This document shows positions 1 to 9,173 of a DNA stretch of 64,000 nucleotides, in pieces (positions within the stretch are counted from its first letter, which is position 1; the number at the start of each line of letters is the position of its first letter). Below the pieces are notes generated by a model. It made no database searches. It worked only from the letters and a program-made list of their open reading frames with translations, and had not been told where the DNA came from. The stretch comes from Stakelama saccharophila. Lineage in GTDB: Bacteria; Pseudomonadota; Alphaproteobacteria; Sphingomonadales; Sphingomonadaceae. The translations under genes and the position numbers were made by a program. Location: NCBI RefSeq assembly GCF_032229225.1, contig NZ_CP135076.1:1779001-1843000 (forward strand), written 5' to 3'.

Positions 1-59
1 AACTGCTCAAGGCCCAGATCCGCGAGCAGTATAAGGATTTCAAACTGGCCGTCGCCTGA
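1..59 (+). CDS. 3' end of an unidentified gene
   Basis: An open frame enters from the left edge and stops at TGA 57-59. The visible C-terminal residues read LLKAQIREQYKDFKLAVA, a lysine-rich helical end. This is too short to assign a family. The downstream M1 aminopeptidase gene is convergent, with its stop 60 bp away; no terminator hairpin with a T-run is visible between them. Confidence 0.5.
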   Translation, partial: LLKAQIREQYKDFKLAVA

Positions 60-119
60 GCCGGTGGGCCAAGAGAAAGGCAGCTTCGGGCTTCCCGGCC
101 GGTTCCCGACCCACCGCCG

Positions 120-2747
120 TTACCCGGTCCCGCGCAACAGGGCTTTCGACACGTCGCCGGAAAGCGCGGTTTTCAGCCGGGCGCACGTCCGGATCTTCTC
201 GATCGTCCGGTCGAAGCCGAGCATGCCGACGCCGGCCGCCTCGAACTTCGGACGCAGTGCCTGTTCCAGTGCATCCGCTTGCGCTACCGAGCAGCTTCCG
301 GAGAAAAACGCTGGAATCCTGAGAGCCGCGAAGATGCCGGCATCTTTCGCGATCCGATCGAAGTGCGCGATCATGTAATCGGCAGCCAGTTTGCGAGTGT
401 CGCCATTGCCGGCGAGGTCGCCGATCAGGTCGAGCTTTTCGGTCTTGCGCAGGCGGGCGTCGTCGAAATCCTCGAGTAGCCACCGGCCGATATCGGCCTT
501 GCCCGATCCACCGATCGCCGCCAGCGCCGCTTCGCGGAATTCGGAATCATCGCTCGACAACGCCTTGTCCGCCAACGACTTGGCGAAATCCAGATCATTG
601 CGCTCGACAAGGACGCCCAACCCGCGCCGCAGATAGCCGGGGGCGAGCGCCTCGGCATTGCCGGCGAGATAGGCGTTCGTCGCCTCGGCCAGCCGGGCCT
701 GCACCTCTTCGTCTTGCGCAGCTCCCGCCATCAGGCCGACGACCGCGCGGCGAAGCTCCTGCGTATCGGGATTTTCGTCCGCATAAGCGCCATCGGCCGG
801 ATCGAACCCCAGTTTTTCATATAACGGTGCATAGGTGTCGATCAGGAGCCGGCGATAGGCGGGCATCGCCGCATCCGAAATCATGCCGTGTCCGGCAAGT
901 TCGACCAGGCGGTTGCCATTGTCGACGGCGGCGTTCGAATCGGGATTGGCCGCCATCGCGTGGGTGAGCGCGATCAGGCGTTCCGCCGAGCCGGATCCCG
1001 CATAGAAATCCGCCCACAGACTGTCGGTCAACGCCAGGGCCTCGCCCGGAACCAGCTTCGGCGCTGCGGCGATCAATGCGTCCCAGTCGGCGGGGTCGAG
1101 ATCGAACCGGTAATAGCCCGTGCCGCCGGCATTGGGCATGATCGCCCCCGTGCCGGGCGCGCGGACGAGGGTCTGCCGCTTGTCCATCAAGGTGCAGTTC
1201 CGCTCCTCGCCGTGGCGGATGCACAGCGGAATGCTCCAGGTTTCGGGCGCGACCTGGGTGCCGAGATAGCTGTAGCGCTTCTGGCTCGCCATCAGCTTGC
1301 CGTTCGCGTGGTGAAAAGTGACGACGGGCACGCCCTGCTGGTCGACAAAACTCTTCATCGCGCTCAGCACGCGCGGATCCTGCGCCGCGTCGGCGAGCGA
1401 CTGGAAGAACTCCTCGGTCGTCGCATTGCCATAAGCGTGGCGCTTCAGGTGCAGCCGAACGCCCTTCTGGAATTCGGCATCACCCATATAGGCCGCGATC
1501 ATCGCGACGACCTGTCCACCCTTGCCATAGGTGATGGAATCGAACGCGCTGTTGATGTCGGCGTCGCGCGTGATCTTCTGGTGGATCGGCCGGCCCGCCT
1601 TGAGCGCGTCGATATCCATCGCCTCGAACGCTTCCTCGATGGCGTTGGTGCCGATGTTCAGGTCGGGGCGCCATTCATTGCCGATGCGATAGCCCATCCA
1701 ATTGGCGAAGCTCTCGTTGAGCCAGATGTCGTCCCACCAGGCGGGGGTGACGAGATCGCCGAACCACTGGTGCGACAGCTCGTGCGAAACGACCATGCCG
1801 AAACTCTGCTTCTGCGCGGCCGTGGCATTGGGTTCCAGCAGGAGAATGCCGTCGCCGTAGATGTCGGCGCCGGCATTTTCCATGGCGCCGGGCATGATCG
1901 GCGACCCGATCTGGTCTAGTTTGCCGAAAGGAAAGCGCTCGCCGAAATATTTTTCCAGCAGCGCTACGATCGGCCCGGTATTCTCCCGCGCGAAGGCCAG
2001 CTTTCCGGCCTGTTGCTGCGTCGCGACGATGCGCACCGGCAGCGGATCGCTGCGCTGCGGGGTCGGTTCGGCGGTGGTTTCCACCGTGGCGAACGGGCCG
2101 ACGACGAATGCCATGAGATAGGTGGGCAGCGGCTTGGTCGTGCGGAAGTTGTGTTTGACGAGATCGCCGACCTTGGCCTTTCCGGTTTCCGGGGCGTTCG
2201 ACAGTGCGACATAACCCGGCCGGGTCGTCAGATTGACGGTGAACGGCGTTTTGAAGCCCGGCTCGTCGAAGGACGGGAAGGCGGCTCGGGCGTCGATCGA
2301 TTCGAACTGCGTCCAGCTATACCACTCGTCACCCACCTTCACGTGATACAGGCCCGCCGCACCCGATCCGAACGGCGCCGAATAGTCGAAGGACAGGGTG
2401 ATCTTGCCCGGCTGCAGCATCCGGCCGAACTCCAGCCGATCGAGCCCCAACGGAGTGATCTGTTTCAGCGTTACCGGAAAGGTTTCGCTTCCCACCGTCG
2501 CGGTCGCCCTGGTCACCTTCAGATCGCGGCCGTGCATGTAGATCATGCTCGCGGCTTCCTTCAGATCGACGTCGATCTCGGCATGGCCGCTGAAACGATC
2601 CTGCGCCGGCAGCACGGTCAGGTCGAGACGATAGGCGGTCGGCGCGGCGGTATCGGGGAGTTTTCCGGTCGGCACTTCGTCCGCTGTTTCGCCATGAGCC
2701 GCAAATGGAAGGGCGGCCGCGCACAGCGCCGCGAAGATGGTCCGCAA
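120..2747 (-). CDS. M1 family metallo-aminopeptidase, exported
   Basis: Zinc aminopeptidase of 875 residues that removes N-terminal amino acids from peptides. An N-terminal signal peptide (hydrophobic residues 3-17, cleavage near AHG/AQ-like residues 17-20) predicts a periplasmic or outer-envelope protein. The exopeptidase motif GAMENAG lies near residue 288. The zinc site HELSHQWFGD lies near 322, with the third ligand in NESFANW about 20 residues later. The start is TTG, chosen because AGGAG sits 8 nt upstream and the signal peptide begins there. The C-terminal half is the ERAP1-like helical domain expected of full-length M1 enzymes. It is transcribed alone from its own promoter. Confidence 0.93.
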   Translation of the reverse strand: MRTIFAALCAAALPFAAHGETADEVPTGKLPDTAAPTAYRLDLTVLPAQDRFSGHAEIDVDLKEAASMIYMHGRDLKVTRATATVGSETFPVTLKQITPLGLDRLEFGRMLQPGKITLSFDYSAPFGSGAAGLYHVKVGDEWYSWTQFESIDARAAFPSFDEPGFKTPFTVNLTTRPGYVALSNAPETGKAKVGDLVKHNFRTTKPLPTYLMAFVVGPFATVETTAEPTPQRSDPLPVRIVATQQQAGKLAFARENTGPIVALLEKYFGERFPFGKLDQIGSPIMPGAMENAGADIYGDGILLLEPNATAAQKQSFGMVVSHELSHQWFGDLVTPAWWDDIWLNESFANWMGYRIGNEWRPDLNIGTNAIEEAFEAMDIDALKAGRPIHQKITRDADINSAFDSITYGKGGQVVAMIAAYMGDAEFQKGVRLHLKRHAYGNATTEEFFQSLADAAQDPRVLSAMKSFVDQQGVPVVTFHHANGKLMASQKRYSYLGTQVAPETWSIPLCIRHGEERNCTLMDKRQTLVRAPGTGAIMPNAGGTGYYRFDLDPADWDALIAAAPKLVPGEALALTDSLWADFYAGSGSAERLIALTHAMAANPDSNAAVDNGNRLVELAGHGMISDAAMPAYRRLLIDTYAPLYEKLGFDPADGAYADENPDTQELRRAVVGLMAGAAQDEEVQARLAEATNAYLAGNAEALAPGYLRRGLGVLVERNDLDFAKSLADKALSSDDSEFREAALAAIGGSGKADIGRWLLEDFDDARLRKTEKLDLIGDLAGNGDTRKLAADYMIAHFDRIAKDAGIFAALRIPAFFSGSCSVAQADALEQALRPKFEAAGVGMLGFDRTIEKIRTCARLKTALSGDVSKALLRGTG

Positions 2748-2774
2748 GATCGTTACTCCTTTGCCTTTCTTTGT

Positions 2775-2804
2775 TTCTTACGCGCAGCGGCGGCGCGATT
2801 GCAA
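2775..2804 (-). promoter_or_regulatory. putative sigma-70 promoter of the M1 aminopeptidase gene
   Basis: On the minus strand, TTGCAA (2804-2799) is followed after 18 bp by TAAGAA (2780-2775). This predicts a transcript of about 20 nt before the TTG start, carrying the AGGAG Shine-Dalgarno. Assigned by eye from consensus similarity. Confidence 0.45.
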
Positions 2805-2873
2805 TGGAAGCGCCCGCGCCCGCATGCCGTCGGTTGTGTTGGTTTCCGGCCGGGTGCTCGCCCGCAGAATGCA

Positions 2874-3947
2874 TCAGTCGAACAATTCCCCTTGCGGGCC
2901 GCGCGGCGGGCGGAAGAGATCGGTTCGCAAGGACATGCGCTCCCCGTCCAATCCGTATTTGCGGCACGCCTTGTGGAACCTGGTGCGGAGCAGATCGGCC
3001 CAGACGCCCTTGCCCCGCATCCGGTTGAAGAAGTCCGGATCGTTGTCGCGGTTGCCGCGTAGCGACCGTATCGTCGCCATCACCTTGCCGGCGCGATCGG
3101 GAAAATGGGTTTCCAGCCAATCCCGGAACAGGGGCGCGACTTCGTGGGGAAGCCGCACCGGAATGAAGAAGGCCGAACGCGCGCCTGCCTGCGCGGCCCG
3201 TTCCAGCAGATGCTCCATTTCGTGATCGGTGATCGCCGGGACGATGGGAGAAATCGACACGAAAACCGGAATGCCGCGATCGGCGAGTTGCGCAACGGCC
3301 GACAGCCGCTTTTCCGGGTGCGGCGCCCTGGGCTCCAGCGTGCGCGCGATTTTCGGATCGAGCGACGTCACCGACAGCATGACGGCGACGAGGTTCTTTC
3401 GGGCCATGGGCGCCAGCAGGTCCAGGTCGCGCAGAACCCGGTCGGACTTCGTCGTGATGGTGAGGGGATGATCGGTCTCGGCCAGAATTTCGATGCAGCG
3501 CCGCGTGATCCGCCATTCGCGTTCGACGGGTTGGTAGGGATCGGTATTGGTGCCGAAGGCGATCGGCCGCACGCTATATCCCGGCCGCGCCAGCTCCGCG
3601 CGCAGCAGGTCCGGCGCGGATGGCTTCGCAAAGAGCTTCGTCTCGAAATCCAGGCCGGGCGAGAGATCGTGGAACGCGTGCGTCGGGCGCGCGAAGCAGT
3701 AGATGCAGCCATGCTCGCAGCCGCGATACGGATTGACGGAACGGTCGAACCCAATGTCGGGCGAGCGGTTGCGGGTGATGATGGTTCTGGGATGCTCTAC
3801 CGTTACGGTGGTGCGCAGCTTGGCCGCCGGGCCGTCCACGGCATCGCGCATGTCCAGCCAGTCGCCATCGGCCAGCCGTTCGACCGTGCTGAAGCGGGCA
3901 CTTTCCCTGTTCTGCGTCGCGCCGCGACCGGAAGTCGTCTTTGCCAT
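2874..3947 (-). CDS. PA0069/SplB-like radical SAM protein
   Basis: Radical SAM enzyme of 357 residues, resembling the PA0069/Rv2578c family, whose substrate is unknown. The cluster-binding CxxxCxxC motif is seen in GCEHGCIYCFARP near residues 75-87. A further radical-SAM barrel follows, with ITTKSDRVLRDLDLL and an internal VSISPIVPAITD strand. The start is placed at the second possible ATG (MAKTTSGRG). A longer GTG/ATG-type frame reaches 3977, but a -35/-10 pair ends 6 bp before this ATG, so the extra codons would lie inside the promoter. It is divergent from the VOC gene, and the two promoters overlap. Confidence 0.88.
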   Translation of the reverse strand: MAKTTSGRGATQNRESARFSTVERLADGDWLDMRDAVDGPAAKLRTTVTVEHPRTIITRNRSPDIGFDRSVNPYRGCEHGCIYCFARPTHAFHDLSPGLDFETKLFAKPSAPDLLRAELARPGYSVRPIAFGTNTDPYQPVEREWRITRRCIEILAETDHPLTITTKSDRVLRDLDLLAPMARKNLVAVMLSVTSLDPKIARTLEPRAPHPEKRLSAVAQLADRGIPVFVSISPIVPAITDHEMEHLLERAAQAGARSAFFIPVRLPHEVAPLFRDWLETHFPDRAGKVMATIRSLRGNRDNDPDFFNRMRGKGVWADLLRTRFHKACRKYGLDGERMSLRTDLFRPPRGPQGELFD

Positions 3948-3975
3948 TGCCTTGGGATAAGCGATTGAGTAGAAC
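3947..3975 (+). promoter_or_regulatory. putative promoter of the VOC gene
   Basis: TTGCCT (3947-3952), 17 bp spacer, TAGAAC (3970-3975). This predicts a leader of roughly 17 nt with GGAGG before the VOC ATG. It overlaps the radical SAM promoter on the other strand, so the two genes probably compete for polymerase. Confidence 0.45.
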
Positions 3976-3982
3976 ATAGCAA
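3954..3982 (-). promoter_or_regulatory. putative leaderless promoter of the radical SAM gene
   Basis: Minus-strand TTGCTA (3982-3977), 17 bp spacer, TATCCC (3959-3954), then 6 bp to the ATG at 3947. The expected transcription start coincides with the A of the start codon. It overlaps the oppositely directed VOC promoter. Confidence 0.45.
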
Positions 3983-3998
3983 GAACGAAGGAGGCGAT

Positions 3999-4355
3999 AT
4001 GGCGCGGCTGAATTATCTGGAGCTACCGGTGCGGGACGTGGCGCGGCTGAAACAGTTCTATGAGCAGGCATTCGGGTGGAGCCTGTCGCAATTCGGACCG
4101 GATTATGCAGCGACGACAAGCGACGACGTCGAGATCGGCCTGAACGGAGATGCGGACGAATGGACGGCGCAGTTGCTGCCGGTGATCGAGGTTGATGACA
4201 TCGATTCGGCGGTGGAGCAGGTCACGCGAGCAGGTGGAACCGTATCCCGGCCGATCTTTGCTTTCCCCGGCGGCCGCCGGTTCCACTTCCGCGATCCGCA
4301 CGGCCACGAACTCGCTGTCTGGACCAAGGCGCCCGAGCAGGGGGATGCCGCCTGA
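3999..4355 (+). CDS. VOC (glyoxalase/bleomycin-resistance fold) family protein
   Basis: Protein of 118 residues with the vicinal-oxygen-chelate fold. The N-terminal strand-helix module MARLNYLELPVRDVARLKQF is followed by a C-terminal half with FPGGRRFHFRDPHGHELAVW, where the DPxGxxxxxW pattern is typical. Members are small lyases, dioxygenases or binding proteins, and the sequence does not tell which. The start has GGAGG 5 bp upstream. It is monocistronic and converges on moaB, whose stop lies 10 bp beyond. Confidence 0.85.
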   Translation: MARLNYLELPVRDVARLKQFYEQAFGWSLSQFGPDYAATTSDDVEIGLNGDADEWTAQLLPVIEVDDIDSAVEQVTRAGGTVSRPIFAFPGGRRFHFRDPHGHELAVWTKAPEQGDAA

Positions 4356-4365
4356 GACGTCGTCG

Positions 4366-4893
4366 TCAGCGTTCCATCAGGCGCGGCATCAGTTCGACGA
4401 AGTTGCAGGGCCGGTGGCGGATGTCGAGCTGCTGCGCCAGGATGTCGTCCCAGCCGTCCTTTACGGCGCCGGTGGAGCCGGGAAGCGCGAAGATATAGGT
4501 GCCGCGCGCCACACATGCGCATGCTCGCGACTGAATGGTCGAGGTGCCGATCTTGGCGTAGCTGAGCCAGCGGAACAGCTCGCCGAAGCCTTCGATGGCC
4601 TTGTCCTGCACCCGGGCGAGCGCCTCCGGCGTCACGTCGCGACCGGTGACCCCGGTGCCGCCGGTGGTGATGACGCAATCGACCGTCTCGTCATCGATCC
4701 AGCCATGAAGCAGGCCGACAATGGCGTCGCAGTCATCCCGCACGATATGGCGATCCGCGACGATGTGGCCGGCAGCCTCGATCCGGGCCACGAGCGTATC
4801 GCCGGAGCGATCCTCGGCAAGCGTCCGACTGTCGGAAACGGTCAGGACGGCGATGCGAACGGGCTTGAAGGGGGTGCTTTCGTCAATCGGCAC
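4366..4893 (-). CDS. moaB: molybdenum cofactor biosynthesis protein MoaB
   Basis: MoaB/MogA-type protein of 175 residues that binds or adenylylates molybdopterin during Moco assembly in the cytoplasm. Visible motifs are [12 protein letters not shown] at the start of the fold, [18 protein letters not shown] (the pterin-binding TTGGTG loop) and [16 protein letters not shown] chose the GTG start giving VPIDESTPF, which overlaps the lytic transglycosylase stop by 11 bp. An upstream in-frame start at 4941 would add 16 unconserved residues. Last gene of a three-gene minus-strand operon. Confidence 0.9.
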   Translation of the reverse strand: MPIDESTPFKPVRIAVLTVSDSRTLAEDRSGDTLVARIEAAGHIVADRHIVRDDCDAIVGLLHGWIDDETVDCVITTGGTGVTGRDVTPEALARVQDKAIEGFGELFRWLSYAKIGTSTIQSRACACVARGTYIFALPGSTGAVKDGWDDILAQQLDIRHRPCNFVELMPRLMER

Positions 4894-6652
4894 TGGCCGA
4901 GGCGATCCGTTCGTGTTGCGGGCGGCGGATGCCGGCGGCACCCGGCATACCGGGGAATTTGGGCCACAGGCCCTGCGCCAGCGCGGCCCGGCTGGGCGAC
5001 GTCTTGCCCTCGCGCCGTTCGTACATCCAGTAATTGCGCAAGACCGTCATGACATAGCCGCGCGTCTCCCAATAGGGGATCGATTCGATGTAGAGCAGCG
5101 GGTCGCCATTGGCGTGCGTAGTCACGTTCCAGGTCTGCACGGGCGAGGGACCGGCATTGTAGGCGGCGATCACCTTCGGCAACAGACCGTCCGTCATCGG
5201 CAGGTCGCGCAATCGTTCCAGATAGGTCTGCCCGACCTCCATATTGGTGGAAGGGCGGGTGAGCGCCGTGCGATCAATGTCAAGGCCGCGTTCGCGGCCG
5301 ATATCGTTGGCGGCCGCCGGCATGATCTGCATCAGGCCATAAGCGCCCGCCGGGCTGACGATGTCGGTATCGAACTTCGATTCCTGTAGCGTGTGGGCAT
5401 AGACCAGCGCCTTGTCGACGCGCCATCCGCCGTCCGGCGCCCAGTCGGGCAGGGGATAGCGCGCCTCCTCCAGCGGCCTGGCGCCGGCCGGACTGTAATA
5501 GGACAGCCAGAGCTGCGTGTTGGCGAGATTCAGGTCACCGGCCAGCCGGGTCAGCGCGGCATAGTCGCCGGCGTCGCCGATCCTCGCCTGGTGCCGAAGC
5601 ACCTGATCGGCGAGGCGATCCTCGCCGATTTCGTGCAGGGCGGCCGCGACCCGGACATTGGGAATGCTGTCGAGCTTCCGCCAGTCGCCGGCGACCGCAC
5701 GCATCCTGCCGCCCAGCGGCTCGTCGCGAATGCCGAGTGCCTGCCTCGCCAACATGCCGTAAAAGGTCTCGCGATATTGGGCGGCGCTTTCCAACCGGGC
5801 CTCGACCAGATCGGGGCGACCGCAGGCCATGTCCGCACGCGCGGCCCAGAACAATCCGGCTGCGCGCATGTCGACGTCGGTTGCGCGGCCGGCAACCGAT
5901 TGGAAAGCGGCCTCCGCGCTGCGGCAATCCTGCTGGCGCCAGGAAGCAAGTCCCTGCACCCAATCCGCATGGGCGGCCCACTCGCCTTCTCCCGCTTGCG
6001 CTTTTGATGCCATGCGGCGGGCGTCGGCATTGTCGCCAGCCATGTAATAGATCCACGCGACCCGCTGCAGCCACTCGGCGCGGTCGGATTCGGTCAGGTC
6101 GGACATGGACGCGTTCAACAGCGCCTCCGCGCCCGCGCCGTCGTCATTTTCCAGATAGGGCCGCATGTCCGCGGCCAGCCTGGCCGAAGCCTCGTCGCTC
6201 TTGCTGACTTGCATGCGCCGGCGGTTCGGCGCGCCGTCATGCCAGACGAGGCGATGCGTTTCCGGGAGCTGGGGCAGCGTCTCTGCGCCGCGAATCTCCG
6301 CGAGGCGGGCGATCTGTTCCGCCTGGGGAAGCTCGGGCGCCTGGGACAGCAGCTCGAGCAGTGGAGCGAGCGGCACCTTCGGCGAGCCTGCGGCCGTATA
6401 GAGTTCGGCACGCGCGATCGCGTGGAGCGGCCCCGGTTTCATCGAATCGAGCCGGAGCTGGGCATCGGTCCAGCGGTGATCGCGGATGGCGGCGAAGACC
6501 GCGCGGTATCCGGCACGCTGCTCGGCATCGAGCTGCGCGGGAATGCGCGCGGCATCCGCCTGTTCGGTCCCGGGCCGGAGCCGCTTGTCAGCGGCATGGC
6601 TGACGACCGGCGCCGTCAATAGCAGGACTGCGAGAACGGAGCGTACAATCAC
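4883..6652 (-). CDS. soluble lytic murein transglycosylase (Slt-like)
   Basis: Peptidoglycan lytic transglycosylase of 589 residues, which cleaves MurNAc-GlcNAc bonds to form 1,6-anhydro ends. A signal peptide (residues 1-20, VVSHA/AD) sends it to the periplasm. Residues about 50-400 form the alpha-superhelical U/L domain. The SLT catalytic domain follows, with the catalytic Glu in HTLQESKFD near 425, then [12 protein letters not shown] and [11 protein letters not shown]. It overlaps the UDG-like gene upstream by 4 bp (ATGA), so the two are probably translationally coupled. Confidence 0.92.
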   Translation of the reverse strand: MIVRSVLAVLLLTAPVVSHAADKRLRPGTEQADAARIPAQLDAEQRAGYRAVFAAIRDHRWTDAQLRLDSMKPGPLHAIARAELYTAAGSPKVPLAPLLELLSQAPELPQAEQIARLAEIRGAETLPQLPETHRLVWHDGAPNRRRMQVSKSDEASARLAADMRPYLENDDGAGAEALLNASMSDLTESDRAEWLQRVAWIYYMAGDNADARRMASKAQAGEGEWAAHADWVQGLASWRQQDCRSAEAAFQSVAGRATDVDMRAAGLFWAARADMACGRPDLVEARLESAAQYRETFYGMLARQALGIRDEPLGGRMRAVAGDWRKLDSIPNVRVAAALHEIGEDRLADQVLRHQARIGDAGDYAALTRLAGDLNLANTQLWLSYYSPAGARPLEEARYPLPDWAPDGGWRVDKALVYAHTLQESKFDTDIVSPAGAYGLMQIMPAAANDIGRERGLDIDRTALTRPSTNMEVGQTYLERLRDLPMTDGLLPKVIAAYNAGPSPVQTWNVTTHANGDPLLYIESIPYWETRGYVMTVLRNYWMYERREGKTSPSRAALAQGLWPKFPGMPGAAGIRRPQHERIASASAD

Positions 6653-7392
6653 AAGCGGTTGCCCCCGATAAGCAATTGCAGGTCTTTCCAGCTTTCCGCC
6701 TTGGCGACGGGGCGTTCAAGAAGGAATCGCGGATGAAAACTGGCGACCGCCGGCAAGCTCCTGCCGGAATGACTAACGGAGTCCAAACGTCCGCGCCGCA
6801 GACCGCCATCGCTCCCGAAGATCGCGCGTGCCGCCGCATCCCCCAGCATGAGCAGCCGCCTGGGCGCCGCCAACGAGACGTGATGGCGCGCAATTTCGCC
6901 GAGCCGCGCCTCGTGGTCTGGCGGAATGCGTCCGGTTATCGGCCGGGCGAGCGCCACGCCGGCAATATGCACGGCCCCACGAGAAAGGCCGATGGCCGCG
7001 AGCATTCGATCGAGCAGTGCGCCACTGGCACCACCCACGAGCACACCGTTGTCGGCATCGCCCGGCTCCGGCATGTCCACGAGGACCATGAGTTCGGCCT
7101 CGGCCGGGCCGGCGGGGGGCACCATGGGCGTATTCCAGACCGCCTCCGGCGCGTCGCCTCCCGTCCGCCAGGCGAGAAATGCGTCCAGGCTCTCGGGAAG
7201 CGCGTCGGCGGGCGGGGCGGGCGCACCGGCGGCGGCGCTTGCCGGCGGGGGCGCGACGGCCGCTACCGCTTCCGAAGGTGCGAGCCAGTCGCGCGCGGCG
7301 TCGTCCACCAGCGTGTCCACACCGGCATCGCGCCACCATTCCAGTGTGCTCGCGGCGGCCCGTCGCCAATCCTGAAGTTGATCCGCCCCCAT
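6649..7392 (-). CDS. uracil-DNA glycosylase superfamily protein lacking cysteines
   Basis: Protein of 247 residues resembling family-4 uracil-DNA glycosylases, which remove uracil from DNA. Supporting segments are LVDMPEPGDAD followed by VLVGGASGALLDRML (cf. GEAPG...GRPFVGxAGxLLD), RRLLMLGDAAARAIF, and the C-terminal motif SFHPRFLLERP. Known family-4 enzymes bind 4Fe-4S through four cysteines, but this protein has none. The Pro/Ala-rich stretch around residues 50-65 looks like a linker. The start is the ATG giving MGADQLQDW. An extended frame to 7527 would run into the divergent ETF-QO gene. Glycosylase activity is uncertain. Confidence 0.75.
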   Translation of the reverse strand: MGADQLQDWRRAAASTLEWWRDAGVDTLVDDAARDWLAPSEAVAAVAPPPASAAAGAPAPPADALPESLDAFLAWRTGGDAPEAVWNTPMVPPAGPAEAELMVLVDMPEPGDADNGVLVGGASGALLDRMLAAIGLSRGAVHIAGVALARPITGRIPPDHEARLGEIARHHVSLAAPRRLLMLGDAAARAIFGSDGGLRRGRLDSVSHSGRSLPAVASFHPRFLLERPVAKAESWKDLQLLIGGNRL

Positions 7393-7398
7393 AAGCCC

Positions 7399-7427
7399 AT
7401 AGAATCCCGGGTTGACGCGGCGGTCAA
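7399..7427 (-). promoter_or_regulatory. putative leaderless promoter of the UDG/slt/moaB operon
   Basis: Minus-strand TTGACC (7427-7422), 17 bp spacer, TTCTAT (7404-7399), then 6 bp to the ATG at 7392. No Shine-Dalgarno precedes that ATG. The -10 is weak but the spacing matches the other leaderless candidates in this window. Confidence 0.4.
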
Positions 7428-7507
7428 TCTGCAGCCATCGCGCTTTGGACAAGTCGTTGCCTATGCGCGACGAGAGGCGGCGGATCAACGCCGGAAGGAG
7501 ACGGAAG

Positions 7508-9163
7508 ATGAGTGAACGCGAATCCATGCCCTATGACGTGGTGATCGTTGGCGCCGGTCCTGCCGGCCTTTCGGCGGGCATCCGGCTGAAGCAGCTCGCG
7601 CAGAAGGGCGATCGCGAGCTGTCCGTCTGTATCCTCGAAAAGGGTTCGGAGGTCGGCGCGCACATCCTGTCGGGCGCGGTGGTCGATCCGCGCGCGCTCG
7701 ACGAGCTTCTGCCCGACTGGCGCGATTCCGGTTGTCCCATGGCGAAGACGCCGGTGACCGAGAACCATCACTGGATCCTGAAGGAGAAGGGCAAGTCCGA
7801 AATCCCGCATTTCGCCTTGCCGCCCTTCATGCACAACAAGGGGACCTATACCGGCAGTCTGGGCAATATGTGCCGCTGGCTGGCGGAGCAGGCCGAGGCG
7901 CTGGGCGTCGAGATCTTCCCCGGTTTTGCCGCTGCCGAATTGCTGTTCGACGACAAGGGCGCGGTCAAGGGCGTGGCGACCGGCGACATGGGCGTGGCGA
8001 AGGACGGCAGCCACAAGCCCGATTATCAGCCGGGCATCGAACTGCACGCGAAATACACCCTGTTCGCCGAAGGTGTGCGCGGAAGCCTGTCGAAAGAGCT
8101 GATCCGCATGTTCGACCTGGCGCGGGACAGCCAACCGCAGGTTTATGGGCTGGGTGTCAAGGAATTGTGGGATATCGATCCCGACAAGCATGTTCCGGGC
8201 CGCGTCATCCATACCCAGGGCTGGCCGCTGGAGCGCGGCGCCAATGGCGGTGGCTTCCTCTATCACCAGGAAAGCGGGCAGGTGGCGCTCGGCTTCGTCA
8301 CTTGGCTCAATTACGCCAATCCCTATCTGTCGCCCTTCCAGGAAATGCAGCGCTGGAAAACGCATCCGGCGATCGCGGAGATTCTGAAGGGCGGCAAGCG
8401 CGTGTCCTATGGCGCGCGCGCGATCAACGACGGGGGTTGGCAGTCGGTGCCGAAACTCGTCTTTCCCGGCGGCGCACTGATCGGGTGCTCCGCGGGATTC
8501 GTGAACGTGCCGCGCATCAAGGGAACCCACACCGCGATGAAGACTGGCATGATGGGAGCGGAAGCGGTGTTCGAGGCGCTGGGCGAGGGGCGCTCGGCCG
8601 ATGAACTGACGTCCTATGTGCAGGCATATGAGAAGAGCTGGGTGTACGAAGAACTGCGCAAGGTTCGCAACGTCGTGCCGTTGGTCAAGAAATATGGCGA
8701 CTTCGTCGGCTCCGGCATTGCCGGAGCCAACATGTGGCTGGAACATTGGGGGCTGCGCATGCCCTACACCATGGCGCACCGTCCCGATCACGAAAGCCTC
8801 TGGCAGAAGGACCAGGCGCGGCCGATCGACTATCCGAAGCCGGACGGCGAGCTGACGTTCGACCGGCTGTCTTCGGTGTTCCTGTCGAACACCAACCACG
8901 AAGAGGACCAGCCCTGTCACCTGACGCTGAAGGATGCCGATATTCCGGTGGCGTACAACCTTCCCGAATATGACGAGCCGGCGCAGCGTTACTGCCCGGC
9001 GGGCGTTTACGAGATCGTGGGCGAGGAAGAGGGCGATCCGAAGTTCGTAATCAACGCCCAGAATTGCGTGCATTGCAAGACCTGCGACATAAAGGACCCG
9101 ACCCAGAACATCAACTGGGTGGTGCCCGAAGGCGGAGGAGGACCGAACTATCCGAATATGTAA
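7508..9163 (+). CDS. electron-transfer flavoprotein:ubiquinone oxidoreductase
   Basis: ETF-QO of 551 residues, which passes electrons from ETF (fatty-acid and amino-acid dehydrogenation) to ubiquinone at the inner membrane. The FAD-binding Rossmann motif VIVGAGPAGLSAGI is near residues 9-22. SGAVVDPRALDELLPDW and the SAGFVNVPRIKGTHTAMK region are typical. The C-terminal ferredoxin-like segment carries the 4Fe-4S ligands CPAGVYE (about 496) and CVHCKTCDIKDP (about 520). The start has AAGGAG 7 bp upstream. A longer frame to 7412 is rejected because it has no Shine-Dalgarno and overlaps the divergent promoter. The TPR gene follows within 10 bp. Confidence 0.96.
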   Translation: MSERESMPYDVVIVGAGPAGLSAGIRLKQLAQKGDRELSVCILEKGSEVGAHILSGAVVDPRALDELLPDWRDSGCPMAKTPVTENHHWILKEKGKSEIPHFALPPFMHNKGTYTGSLGNMCRWLAEQAEALGVEIFPGFAAAELLFDDKGAVKGVATGDMGVAKDGSHKPDYQPGIELHAKYTLFAEGVRGSLSKELIRMFDLARDSQPQVYGLGVKELWDIDPDKHVPGRVIHTQGWPLERGANGGGFLYHQESGQVALGFVTWLNYANPYLSPFQEMQRWKTHPAIAEILKGGKRVSYGARAINDGGWQSVPKLVFPGGALIGCSAGFVNVPRIKGTHTAMKTGMMGAEAVFEALGEGRSADELTSYVQAYEKSWVYEELRKVRNVVPLVKKYGDFVGSGIAGANMWLEHWGLRMPYTMAHRPDHESLWQKDQARPIDYPKPDGELTFDRLSSVFLSNTNHEEDQPCHLTLKDADIPVAYNLPEYDEPAQRYCPAGVYEIVGEEEGDPKFVINAQNCVHCKTCDIKDPTQNINWVVPEGGGGPNYPNM

Positions 9164-9173
9164 ACGCCTGTCG

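Noticed and set aside
7412..7440. TTGACG as -35 for ETF-QO
   Set aside because: Positions 16-18 bp downstream (GCCATC, CCATCG, CATCGC) do not resemble a -10. The gene has a good Shine-Dalgarno but its promoter remains unlocated.
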